This document shows positions 1 through 6,223 of a stretch of DNA of 28,626 nucleotides, piece by piece. The DNA lies in IMG/VR virus record IMGVR_UViG_3300031539_000232, positions 1 through 28,626 of that record; one strand, written 5' to 3'. Source of the DNA: a virus. Position 1 is the stretch's first letter. Every line of letters starts with the position of its first letter. The translations under genes were made by a program, and so were the position numbers. The notes beneath the pieces were generated by a model. The model was not told the DNA's origin. It ran no database searches and worked only from the letters and a program-made list of their open reading frames with translations.

Positions 1-174
1 TTCCATTATTAATTTTCCACCAGTCTCGGATAACATCCTGTCCATATCTGCTAAAAAGTTTAATGCGGCACTTATGGCAGATGCCTTGTTCCGTGTACAG
101 TACCTAAGCTGAAGATACTCTGTATTGGCAATATCCCTAGCTGTCATACCCATTGTAACTTTTTTAGTTTTCAT
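1..174 (-). CDS. Partial small protein, ribbon-helix-helix-like
   Basis: The reading frame opens with ATG at 174 and runs off the left edge of the window (58 codons seen). The N-terminus is a short basic strand (MKTKKVTMGMTARDIANTEY) followed by a segment, TRNKASAISAALNFL, that resembles the helical part of ribbon-helix-helix DNA-binding proteins. This would suggest a small transcriptional regulator, but the fold is inferred from pattern alone. A textbook sigma70 promoter ends 7 bases before the ATG, and there is no Shine-Dalgarno sequence, so the message would be leaderless or nearly so. The C-terminus lies outside the window. Confidence 0.6.
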   Translation of the reverse strand, partial: MKTKKVTMGMTARDIANTEYLQLRYCTRNKASAISAALNFLADMDRMLSETGGKLIME

Positions 175-181
175 TTGCAAG

Positions 182-210
182 AGTATATATCATTAAAAAT
201 ATCATGTCAA
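182..210 (-). promoter_or_regulatory. Sigma70-type promoter of the partial left-edge gene
   Basis: On the minus strand TTGACA (210-205) is separated by exactly 17 bases from TATACT (187-182). The ATG of the gene at 174 begins 7 bases after the -10 box, so the predicted start of transcription falls on or beside the A of the ATG. This is an early-type host promoter. Confidence 0.75.
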
Positions 211-219
211 CATAAATTA

Positions 220-885
220 TCATGCAAATCCAAACGGATCAGTAAATACCAACTGTACCCCAACCGGGGTACGCCTATACATAACATTATCAGCATGTAA
301 ATCAAGAGAGCCAATATAACCATACTCCCCATTCACGATGTCCTTTAAAAAGTCCAACGCCCATTTAAATTCATCATTATTAACAATAAACCTACCATGG
401 TTTTTATTCCAAAAATAAGAAATACAATATAAAGGAATCTGTTCAGCATACTCAAGTAGGGGTGTAAATTTACCAGATAGAAAGCGGTTAATCTCCGGCC
501 CCCTGAAATATCGTGAAATCAATTCTCTTAATTCTTCCTCACTAACATTCTTCCACGATACTAATTTTTCCATAGTCCAATCACGGAACACGCGGCCTTC
601 CGCATCCTTGTCATCGTTTGTGACATATATTCGGGGGAAGTGTATGTTTTTGTTCCATATCTTTTTCTTTTTAAGTAACTTCGCATATGAGACAAACGCA
701 TCCCCCATTTCATCAGGACGCCTATGGTATTTCGTAATCATATGTGGCTCATCTTCGTCGTGTTTCACAAAGGAAAAATGGCCGGGGTCATTAGACAATC
801 CATATTCTTCAGGGTGGCCGCGTTCTTTCGGGTCAAATTCCCGGTGTTTTCTTGTATGTTTTGTTGTTATTTCTGACAGTTTCAT
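220..885 (-). CDS. Kinase/aminoglycoside-phosphotransferase-like phage protein
   Basis: 221 residues. Near the C-terminus it carries SLDLHADNVMYR (residues 193-204) and, 16 residues on, VFTDPFG (213-219). These match the catalytic loop (D-L-H-x-x-N, Asp195 and Asn200) and the metal-binding D-P/D-F-G segment (Asp216) of protein-kinase and APH-type phosphotransferases; related loops occur in uncharacterised phage proteins. The N-lobe lacks a clear glycine-rich loop, so activity is unproven. Its start (MKLSEIT) resembles those of several head-associated proteins in this window. GATAAATA lies 5 bases before the ATG and no ribosome-binding site is visible, suggesting late, leaderless expression. 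It could phosphorylate a host or virion target; the substrate is unknown. Confidence 0.6.
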   Translation of the reverse strand: MKLSEITTKHTRKHREFDPKERGHPEEYGLSNDPGHFSFVKHDEDEPHMITKYHRRPDEMGDAFVSYAKLLKKKKIWNKNIHFPRIYVTNDDKDAEGRVFRDWTMEKLVSWKNVSEEELRELISRYFRGPEINRFLSGKFTPLLEYAEQIPLYCISYFWNKNHGRFIVNNDEFKWALDFLKDIVNGEYGYIGSLDLHADNVMYRRTPVGVQLVFTDPFGFA

Positions 886-890
886 AACAA

Positions 891-898
891 TATTTATC
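891..898 (-). promoter_or_regulatory. Late promoter motif GATAAATA, 5 bases before ATG
   Basis: GATAAATA on the minus strand (898-891) is followed by TTGTT and the ATG at 885. With T4-type geometry, where transcription starts about 6 bases after the motif, the transcript would begin at the ATG. Confidence 0.55.
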
Positions 899-910
899 TA
901 CACGCCAGAC

Positions 911-1042
911 TTAAATCTTTAATATTTCATCTGAGTCACTTGGTGTCATGTGTATCATTAAAAATATCAACGTCATAGGCCACCCCACACTTACACCAGT
1001 AGCACAAAATATTAATACGATTGTTGTTAATGTATCCATCAT
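911..1042 (-). CDS. 43-residue hydrophobic peptide, possible small membrane protein
   Basis: A short open frame in the gap between the glycosyltransferase and kinase-like genes encodes 43 residues ending in TAA. It starts with tandem ATG codons (1042 and 1039). Residues about 5-31 are hydrophobic (TTIVLIFC, then PMTLIFLMI) and could form one membrane helix, or two short ones; the tail is acidic (SDSDEILKI). A consensus sigma70 promoter (TTGACA-N17-TATACT) sits just upstream, with the predicted transcript start on the second ATG. No Shine-Dalgarno sequence is present. It is unrecognised. The perfect promoter and clean membrane-like composition argue that it is real, but it is short. Confidence 0.45.
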   Translation of the reverse strand: MMDTLTTIVLIFCATGVSVGWPMTLIFLMIHMTPSDSDEILKI

Positions 1043-1045
1043 ATA

Positions 1046-1074
1046 AGTATATATTACCCTAAAGTCACTGTCAA
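1046..1074 (-). promoter_or_regulatory. Sigma70-type promoter upstream of the 43-aa ORF
   Basis: TTGACA (1074-1069), a 17-base spacer and TATACT (1051-1046) on the minus strand. The -35 box overlaps the stop codon of the glycosyltransferase gene. The -10 hexamer and spacer length are the same as those of the promoter at 182-210. Confidence 0.75.
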
Positions 1075-1679
1075 CCCTTTCCAATTTTTCCCTTTGCCTT
1101 ATACAATGCTTTACTATCGCCCTTAGATGCCCTATGGCATATAATAGCGTGCCTGCTGGGTTCGGGATTATTCACCCTAAGCATTTCAAAGTAGTCTTCG
1201 GGTAATTCATCTACCCGTAAGTTCGTGATAATTTTACCAGAACTCTTCCACATATCATCCAATGATAACTCATCAGACCACGTATCCTCGGATATTCTAC
1301 GGTTCCACTCCTGTAAAAAAGAAAGGGCAGCGTCTGTATAATTTAAATACAATGTACCAACCTGCCATATACGTTTCCTATGGGGGGCCATTTTTCGTGC
1401 GGCAAAGTCAAAGGGGTAATCCCCCTTAAACAGTTCTGGTAATTTCATAAGAGAACCATCCACATCTATCCACAGTACCGGGGTCTTTAACTCCTGTAGA
1501 GTCTCATAAATAAAGACTGGTTTCATTCGGGTATTTGCAAGGTAATCACCTGTGTCTTTACGTTCAACGATATGATGATTCAACCCCATTCGCTCACAAT
1601 CTCGTATCATTAGACCGGCATACTTCGGATATTTCCATGATCGTGTAAAGAAACTTATAATTGTTGGATACTCATTCAT
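1071..1679 (-). CDS. Glycosyltransferase-like protein (nucleotide-sugar, DxD)
   Basis: 202 residues. WIDVDGSLMKLPELF (residues 70-84) has the D-x-D motif (Asp72, Asp74) that binds metal and nucleotide-sugar in GT-A type glycosyltransferases. It sits after a conserved TPVLW strand, as in the nucleotide-diphospho-sugar transferase superfamily. It overlaps the end of the pyruvyl transferase gene by 8 bases, so the two are translationally coupled and probably act in one pathway. Likely role: adding a sugar to a polysaccharide or virion component. Acceptor and sugar cannot be told from the sequence. Confidence 0.65.
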   Translation of the reverse strand: MNEYPTIISFFTRSWKYPKYAGLMIRDCERMGLNHHIVERKDTGDYLANTRMKPVFIYETLQELKTPVLWIDVDGSLMKLPELFKGDYPFDFAARKMAPHRKRIWQVGTLYLNYTDAALSFLQEWNRRISEDTWSDELSLDDMWKSSGKIITNLRVDELPEDYFEMLRVNNPEPSRHAIICHRASKGDSKALYKAKGKIGKG

Positions 1680-2451
1680 TTAAATATGCCTGTAATGGTT
1701 TCATTATCTTATTTACATCTATATCTATATCCACTTGGTAGTTAAACTTTCCCAAATCCTCTGGTGGTATACGCTGTTGGAAGTCAATACACTCAGGAAT
1801 CAATTTTACAGACTGGAAATAGTCCTTAAATTTCAAACCATCCCCGTTTAGTTTATCAGAATGCTTAACCCATACAGCGGGTATACCATAAGCGTGGGCT
1901 ATGATAACTCCATGTAAGGAACTACTGATTATCTTCTCACACTCCAGCACTTGGGCTATGACACGCAGTGGGTTGTGATCTAAGGGGTTTATTACCTTTA
2001 TGTTAGGCAAACCAGTGTACCACTTAGAAACTTGATCTGTGTCAACATAATGAGCAAAGAACCCATATTCATATTTCTTCTGAACATCTGGTTTGTTAAA
2101 CACTTTAGGCATAAGCAGTGCCGGGTCACCAAACACAGGATTACATGGTATGCGTTTCTCTTTAAGCTTTTCGTATGTTAATGGCCCGCGTACGGACAGA
2201 TACAAAGCATCTCGCTTTAATGTGTCGTTGTCACGCATCATCCCACTACCCCACACTATGGTGTTACTACCCGCATGATTAATAATACTGCCAACCCCAA
2301 TCAATGTTCCAGAGGGAAACGGGCGATGCGTATATACACACTTATATCCAAATAGGCTGTCTAATAGAATGGGGGTTAGTATGTCTCCGAAGTTCCCGGG
2401 TTGTGGACCTTTGGACCACCACGCATTGATTGTACGTTCTGTCTTATTCAT
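1672..2451 (-). CDS. Polysaccharide pyruvyl transferase family protein
   Basis: 259 residues. Family hallmarks are in order: GNFGDILTPILLDSLFG near residue 20, IGVGSI, WGSGMMRD, SVRGPLTYEKLK, FGDPALLMP, and ISSSLHGVIIAHAYGIPAVWV near residue 175. These match the polysaccharide pyruvyl transferase family (CsaB/WcaK type), whose members transfer pyruvate ketals to glycans or otherwise modify surface polysaccharides. In a phage it may alter host surface glycans or decorate virion proteins together with the overlapping glycosyltransferase. There is no Shine-Dalgarno sequence before the ATG. A GCTAAATA motif lies 6 bases upstream, suggesting a late, leaderless message. No internal ATG could serve as a sensible alternative start. 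Confidence 0.82.
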   Translation of the reverse strand: MNKTERTINAWWSKGPQPGNFGDILTPILLDSLFGYKCVYTHRPFPSGTLIGVGSIINHAGSNTIVWGSGMMRDNDTLKRDALYLSVRGPLTYEKLKEKRIPCNPVFGDPALLMPKVFNKPDVQKKYEYGFFAHYVDTDQVSKWYTGLPNIKVINPLDHNPLRVIAQVLECEKIISSSLHGVIIAHAYGIPAVWVKHSDKLNGDGLKFKDYFQSVKLIPECIDFQQRIPPEDLGKFNYQVDIDIDVNKIMKPLQAYLNE

Positions 2452-2457
2452 GTTACA

Positions 2458-2465
2458 TATTTAGC
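2458..2465 (-). promoter_or_regulatory. Weak late-type motif GCTAAATA before the pyruvyl transferase gene
   Basis: GCTAAATA (2465-2458, minus strand) ends 6 bases before the ATG at 2451. It differs from N-ATAAATA at one position, so it is a weaker candidate than the others. Confidence 0.35.
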
Positions 2466-2508
2466 ATTCCTATTTACACGTGAAATTTACACAAAAAAGG
2501 TATATTAC

Positions 2509-2516
2509 AATAAATA
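2509..2516 (+). promoter_or_regulatory. Late promoter motif AATAAATA
   Basis: AATAAATA on the plus strand lies 29 bases before the ATG at 2546. An AAAGGTG ribosome-binding site (2533-2539 region) lies between. A TATAAT also occurs at about 2521-2526, without a good -35 box. Confidence 0.5.
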
Positions 2517-2545
2517 CTTCTATAATCTATCAAAGGTGTCTTATT

Positions 2546-3334
2546 ATGGAACTGTTAAACGAACTTACATCCAACTGGGAAATTGCGTCTCTAACTGAAG
2601 AGATGGATATAGTACTGGCAGAATATAAAGAGTTAATCCTCTTTACTCAACTAAATGAAGGGGTACTAGATGACCTAGGTGACGAAATAGGTCAGCGGGC
2701 CGCTGAAATACAACGTAGAATTGACGTTATAACTAAGGCTAGAGACATAGTAGCTAATCTACAAAAGAACGGGGAGTTGACGCCGGAACAAATTAAATGG
2801 CATAAAAACAACTTGACTAAAAATAGAAAGTCTTTAAGCTCTGCCCTTAAGCGTACATCCTCTAAGATGAAAGCATTTAAGAAAGCTGCGGCAAAGGCAG
2901 TTAAGCAAGCGAAGAGTGATAAACCTAGCAAGAGCCCAGTAGTCGATACCCCTGTTGCTAACCCCGCTGATGACCCTGTTGATGGTGGACGTGATGTTGA
3001 TCTAGCAAACGAATTATCTCAACTACACAAACTAGCCCCCATAACATTGAGCAGAATAAAAAGCGGAAGTATAGATCCTAATAATGTAGATATGGATGAT
3101 AATAACTATGAGGCTAAAATGGATGCCATAGAAGCCTTGGAAGATGGTGGGTATTTGGCTATGAACGGTAAGCTTACAGATAAAGGAGAGGCTACTGTGA
3201 CTGCTATTAGAGGTAAACAACGAACTAGAAGCAGCATAAACCGCTCAAGTGACCCAATAAGTGCCCTTGCGGATATGGGTGATGATGATGAAATGGATGG
3301 AGACTCCCGTCTAAATAAATTAAACTTCAACTAA
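2546..3334 (+). CDS. Putative internal head protein: coiled coil plus winged-helix-like domain
   Basis: 262 residues from the ATG at 2546. This start is preferred over an in-frame ATG at 2480 because an AAAGGTG ribosome-binding site precedes it and its N-terminus (MELLNELT) matches the next gene (MLLLNELT). Residues 1-75 look helical and carry LTE (16-18). Residues 80-125 are very rich in Lys. A Pro/Asp-rich linker follows, then a compact domain at about 155-225 (LSQLHKLA ... GYLAMNGKLTDKGEA) with a winged-helix-like pattern that is also found in the protein at 6680. The tail is acidic. Late promoter, basic middle and N-terminal tag suggest a DNA-associated protein packaged in the head. This is inference; no named family is recognised. 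Confidence 0.7.
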   Translation: MELLNELTSNWEIASLTEEMDIVLAEYKELILFTQLNEGVLDDLGDEIGQRAAEIQRRIDVITKARDIVANLQKNGELTPEQIKWHKNNLTKNRKSLSSALKRTSSKMKAFKKAAAKAVKQAKSDKPSKSPVVDTPVANPADDPVDGGRDVDLANELSQLHKLAPITLSRIKSGSIDPNNVDMDDNNYEAKMDAIEALEDGGYLAMNGKLTDKGEATVTAIRGKQRTRSSINRSSDPISALADMGDDDEMDGDSRLNKLNFN

Positions 3335-3343
3335 GAGAATATC

Positions 3344-3955
3344 ATGCTGCTACTGAATGAACTTACTGATAAATTTGAAATATCTGCCCTAGCGGAAAGT
3401 ATTGATTCTATATTACGAGAATATGATGATATAGTTAAAAAAATTCCAATACGGGAGGGTATGTATAGTATGACAGATGAGCTAACCAGAAGTCTAGCTC
3501 TTCTAGATAATCAAATACAAGAAATAAAAAGTGTCCGGGCGAAAACTAAAGAATTATATCAAAAGGGTGATACCTCTAAGGAAGACGCCATCCTTTCCCG
3601 TAGAGGCCATGTGGCTAAGATGAGAAAGTCGGTAAGTTCGGTTACTGAGTTACTACAAAAGTTCCGCAAATCTATTGATGTTTACCTTAACGACAGCAAT
3701 GAATATCTGAAAACTTCCAAGAACACAATGTTTAAACACGCCAAGAACGATGGTGATATGTCAACAAAAATGCCACGGAAGGATATAAGAAAAATGCAAC
3801 AGCAACGCAGTCAGCGAATGGGTAATAAAGGTGAGCAACAACCTACCAATCGACGAAAGTCTATGGCAGCAAAAACAGATGTACCGACGTTACGGCAAAA
3901 ACCGGATCAACGTCGGGGTGAAAGACGAAGGTCTATGGCTACGAGAAACCCTTAA
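3344..3955 (+). CDS. Putative internal head protein, paralogue of the preceding gene
   Basis: 203 residues. The first ~120 residues parallel the upstream protein (MLLLNELTDKFEISALAES against MELLNELTSNWEIASLTEE, then an equivalent helical stretch). The winged-helix-like domain is missing and is replaced by a strongly basic, Gln/Arg-rich tail (KMQQQRSQRMG ... RRGERRRSM). It starts 10 bases after the upstream stop, with a weak AAGAGAA ribosome-binding site. A basic tail and ALAE/LTE-type site near the N-terminus fit a DNA-binding internal head protein. Its 3' end overlaps the end of the convergent gene at 3939 by 17 bases. Confidence 0.68.
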   Translation: MLLLNELTDKFEISALAESIDSILREYDDIVKKIPIREGMYSMTDELTRSLALLDNQIQEIKSVRAKTKELYQKGDTSKEDAILSRRGHVAKMRKSVSSVTELLQKFRKSIDVYLNDSNEYLKTSKNTMFKHAKNDGDMSTKMPRKDIRKMQQQRSQRMGNKGEQQPTNRRKSMAAKTDVPTLRQKPDQRRGERRRSMATRNP

Positions 3956-4412
3956 GGGTTGCTTTAATAACGATACGAGACACTAAGCCCTGTAGTGTAT
4001 TCACAATTGGGGTATTTGACTTACTTGCTATAAACTCTATGTATCCATGTAGTTCGTAACTATCATCCAATTTAATAATATCATCGGACTTCATGTGCGT
4101 TCCCATCTCTACTAAAGTAATGGGGGCCATTGATTTACCAGAAAAATTAAAAACCCTAAGATTTGCCTTACTCAGTGAATCGTGTTCCCATGATACTTGA
4201 GTTATATACTTGGGGTTCGTAAAGGTCTCTTCCCCCACATAAGTTTCCCAATCATCAACGGTTGGATCTAATATAACCAAATCTGGAATTTTTGCTTCGG
4301 CTAAGAGATCACATAATTCTTTACGCCAAGGCGTTTTCATATCCCCGGCTAAGAATACTGCGAATTCATTAGCCTCCACGTCGTATGTATCTTTCGGTGT
4401 TAATGTTCTCAT
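3939..4412 (-). CDS. Nucleoside 2-deoxyribosyltransferase-like protein
   Basis: 157 residues. FAVFLAGDM at residue 18, LVILDPTVDDW near 45, the Q-x-x-W-E-H block near 72, and a PITLVEMG segment near 96 follow the pattern of the nucleoside 2-deoxyribosyltransferase-like family, which has a Rossmann-like fold with a glycosidase-type Glu. A role in nucleotide salvage or modified-nucleotide metabolism is plausible but untested. The stop is TAG, followed two codons later by a second in-frame TAG. TATAAATA ends 5 bases before the ATG, and no Shine-Dalgarno sequence is seen. About 17 residues precede the first core strand, so the exact start is less sure than the frame. Confidence 0.65.
   Translation of the reverse strand: MRTLTPKDTYDVEANEFAVFLAGDMKTPWRKELCDLLAEAKIPDLVILDPTVDDWETYVGEETFTNPKYITQVSWEHDSLSKANLRVFNFSGKSMAPITLVEMGTHMKSDDIIKLDDSYELHGYIEFIASKSNTPIVNTLQGLVSRIVIKATLKGFS
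3947..3960. repeat. 14-bp palindrome at convergent gene ends
   Basis: AACCCTTAAGGGTT spans the stop codon of the plus-strand gene and lies inside the 3' end of the minus-strand gene. It can form a 5-bp stem with a TTAA loop but has no T tract, so it is at best a weak terminator. Confidence 0.4.
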
Positions 4413-4417
4413 AGATG

Positions 4418-4425
4418 TATTTATA
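4418..4425 (-). promoter_or_regulatory. Late promoter TATAAATA, 5 bases before ATG
   Basis: An exact T4 late consensus (4425-4418 on the minus strand), followed by CATCT and the ATG at 4412. It lies in a 13-base gap, and no ribosome-binding site fits in the predicted leader. Confidence 0.6.
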
Positions 4426-4974
4426 TCAATGATGTGATTTCATCTCCCTCTTTGCCATGAACCTCTTTATTTCCTCAAAGGCGTAGGGTCTATATTCGGG
4501 GGATATCTCCTTACTATCAACTCCCACATCAACCGACTTACAGTTTGGTGGTAGTGACCCATGAGAATGCCCATATAGATGCCACGAGCCGTGGTGTGCT
4601 CTATTCCATACCCTCATTCCATAATGGAACAAGACCATGTGCTGCTTCTCTATGGTCACCTCTCGGTAATGATAGATAGCGTCAAGCAACCCACTGCCAA
4701 TAAAGTTCCCACTATGTTTGGCAAGAGCCTTATCGTGGTTTCCTAGAATGAGACTCTTCTTCCCATTCAAACGCCGTAAGGTGTTTTGTATTTGATTTTC
4801 AGGCATGAACCCGAAGTCTCCTAAAAACCACACAACATCACCCGGTCGGACGACATTGTTGTGTTCATTTATCAGTGCCTCATTCATTTCCTCTACGGAT
4901 GTGAATGGCCTATCTGCGAACCGGCAGATGTTTTTATGACCAAAGTGTTGGTCGCCTGTAAAAAATGTATCCAT
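4426..4974 (-). CDS. Calcineurin-like metallophosphoesterase
   Basis: 182 residues with the full set of metallophosphoesterase motifs: GDQHFGH (residues 7-13; D-x-H), GDFGF (near 52), GNHD (near 78), a lone His in LFHYG, and GHSHG (near 135). These residues coordinate two metal ions in enzymes that hydrolyse phosphomonoesters or cyclic nucleotides. The length is typical of the small phage and bacterial single-domain members. The ATG has a good AAAGGAG ribosome-binding site 7-8 bases upstream. The substrate is unknown. It is distinct from the Mre11-type nuclease at 16144. Confidence 0.85.
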   Translation of the reverse strand: MDTFFTGDQHFGHKNICRFADRPFTSVEEMNEALINEHNNVVRPGDVVWFLGDFGFMPENQIQNTLRRLNGKKSLILGNHDKALAKHSGNFIGSGLLDAIYHYREVTIEKQHMVLFHYGMRVWNRAHHGSWHLYGHSHGSLPPNCKSVDVGVDSKEISPEYRPYAFEEIKRFMAKREMKSHH

Positions 4975-5036
4975 AAATTTCTCCTTTAGTTATATACATT
5001 CTTTACCCCTGTGGTTGGCATTATTGCCCTATCTTG

Positions 5037-5348
5037 TTACCTATTGTTACGATAATCATAATCAAGTGGGTATTTATTTATATCCAGATCAGTAACCTCA
5101 AACTCAGGAAACACCTCCATGATAGCATTTAGACCCTCTTCCATATCAGAAAAGTAGAAACACTTACCATCATCTTGCCCGGTCATAAAAAACTCTGTGA
5201 TATCATCTACCTGTAGCTCCCGGTCCTCACATATTTCCTGATATAGTTCTATATCTTCAGGTTCAACGAAGCCACTACATTCAGCCCACCGACATCCAAG
5301 CCGCTCAATATCCAGCTTAGAACTAGAGTCTACAATAATACCCTTCAT
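5037..5348 (-). CDS. Small acidic protein of unknown function
   Basis: 103 residues, strongly acidic (many Asp/Glu), with three Cys near residues 19, 24 and 40 and a fourth near 63. No motif is recognised. The ATG at 5348 overlaps the stop of the upstream gene by 4 bases and has a GGGGGAG ribosome-binding site, so the two are coupled. It ends in TAA. Composition and tight coupling support a real gene; function is unknown. Confidence 0.7.
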   Translation of the reverse strand: MKGIIVDSSSKLDIERLGCRWAECSGFVEPEDIELYQEICEDRELQVDDITEFFMTGQDDGKCFYFSDMEEGLNAIMEVFPEFEVTDLDINKYPLDYDYRNNR

Positions 5349-5659
5349 ATTCTCTCCCCCGAGTTATATTTTAATATACATGCGTCTGATATACGATACG
5401 CTAATACCGCATCCTGACAATAATATTTGATCGTAAGATCTATAATGCTATTTATGTCATCCCTTGTACACATGATTCTTACTGGAATCATCCTTTCTTT
5501 AAATAATACATCATCTGGATTAACCCACTGCCCAGTGACTGGCTTTAAGACGGTTAGCCCGGAAGAAATTGCACGCACCTTAGCATCCCACACCCTGTGA
5601 TATCTGGTATGTATAGGTTTGCCGGTGTTGCTTATTGTGGGTACAAGTATCTCCCACAT
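5345..5659 (-). CDS. Conserved-looking small phage protein, unknown function
   Basis: 104 residues from the ATG at 5659, chosen because GGAAGA lies 6 bases upstream. An in-frame ATG at 5674 would add MEENS but has no ribosome-binding site. The sequence (KPIHTRYHRVWDAKVRAISSGL, with the block VLKPVTGQWV and then ERMIPVRIMCTRDDI) resembles a hypothetical protein type I recall from phages and plasmids, but no function is known to me. It shows a mixed alpha/beta pattern and a final basic helix. It overlaps the downstream acidic protein by 4 bases. Confidence 0.65.
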   Translation of the reverse strand: MWEILVPTISNTGKPIHTRYHRVWDAKVRAISSGLTVLKPVTGQWVNPDDVLFKERMIPVRIMCTRDDINSIIDLTIKYYCQDAVLAYRISDACILKYNSGERI

Positions 5660-5730
5660 GCTATTTTCTTCCATTTTCAGTATCCATAATTTAAAGATGG
5701 CAGCATGATATCACAATAATATTTGAATGT

Positions 5731-5970
5731 CTATAGGGGGGTATTATCTAATACTTTATCTGATGTTCTGCGGTGATGATCACCACAGCGGGTTTTATCT
5801 AGGTCTTTAACCCAATTGGTTTGGGTTTCATATACACATACCTTAGCCTTCAATTCCTCGACATGATTAAAAAACCCCCTAACCTTATTGTACAGAGGGA
5901 TAAAAAAAACGTATAATACTAATAAACTAAAAACAGCTATTAGTATATAATTAATTGTCTGATAATCCAT
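5731..5970 (-). CDS. Small single-span membrane protein ending in UAG
   Basis: 79 residues. Residues 7-27 (NYILIAVFSLLVLYVFFIPLY) form one N-terminal membrane helix, followed by a hydrophilic, probably helical domain (VEELKAKV) with Cys at about 45 and 62 and a basic DHHRR patch. The topology could suit a spanin-like or other envelope protein, but nothing specific is recognised. It overlaps the upstream gene by 20 bases and has a GAGG ribosome-binding site. The stop is TAG. If decoded by the suppressor tRNA encoded about 180 bases upstream, the protein would gain 18 residues, ending at a TGA at 5677-5679 and filling the gap to the next gene. Confidence 0.65.
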   Translation of the reverse strand: MDYQTINYILIAVFSLLVLYVFFIPLYNKVRGFFNHVEELKAKVCVYETQTNWVKDLDKTRCGDHHRRTSDKVLDNTPL

Positions 5971-6130
5971 TATATACCTCTGGAGGATTTGCTAAAATCT
6001 GATCAGTAATAGAGTGCATTTCACGTACATTTTCAATGTCCATAGCAAAATAAACACCGGCCTTCCTAATAATATATACCACTTTGCCATCTTTTTTCAT
6101 GGTTTTATACAACTCAACCTTATTATCCAT
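5951..6130 (-). CDS. Small protein of unknown function downstream of the tRNA
   Basis: 59 residues from the ATG at 6130, selected because AAAGGGG lies 5 bases upstream; an in-frame ATG at 6145 would overlap that site. Sequence is mixed (KVELYKTMKKDGKVVYIIRK ... VYFAMDIENVREMHSI), suggesting a small alpha/beta fold. No family is recognised. The ribosome-binding site lies in the 16 bases between the tRNA 3' end and the start codon, so the message probably matures by tRNA processing. Confidence 0.6.
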   Translation of the reverse strand: MDNKVELYKTMKKDGKVVYIIRKAGVYFAMDIENVREMHSITDQILANPPEVYNGLSDN

Positions 6131-6146
6131 ACGTACCCCTTTCATT

Positions 6147-6223
6147 TGGCGCTTCGGGTGGGAATCGAACCCACGACGCAGGATTTTAGAGATCCCCGCT
6201 CTGTGCCACTGAGCTACCGAAGC
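6147..6223 (-). tRNA. Amber-suppressor tRNA, anticodon CUA
   Basis: A complete cloverleaf can be drawn. Acceptor stem GCTTCGG/CCGAAGC; D stem GCTC/GAGC with a 9-base loop; anticodon stem GGGAT/ATCCT (one G-U pair) with loop CTCTAAA; variable region GCGTC; T stem GTGGG/CCCAC with loop TTCGATT; discriminator G; and CCA encoded in the DNA. Standard numbering puts C34-U35-A36 as the anticodon (plus-strand positions 6187-6189 read tag), which pairs with UAG. The short variable region excludes class II Leu/Ser/Tyr types. The G at position 73 is compatible with charging by GlnRS, TrpRS and some others; identity is not decided. It is the only tRNA seen in the window. Confidence 0.9.

Noticed and set aside
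2480-2545. Upstream in-frame start for the protein at 2546
   Set aside because: It lacks a ribosome-binding site and would run across the late promoter; the start at 2546 has AAAGGTG and matches its paralogue.
5075-5082. Minus-strand TATAAATA inside the small acidic protein gene
   Set aside because: It lies within a coding region 100 bases from the next start; a few such 8-mers are expected by chance in AT-rich DNA.
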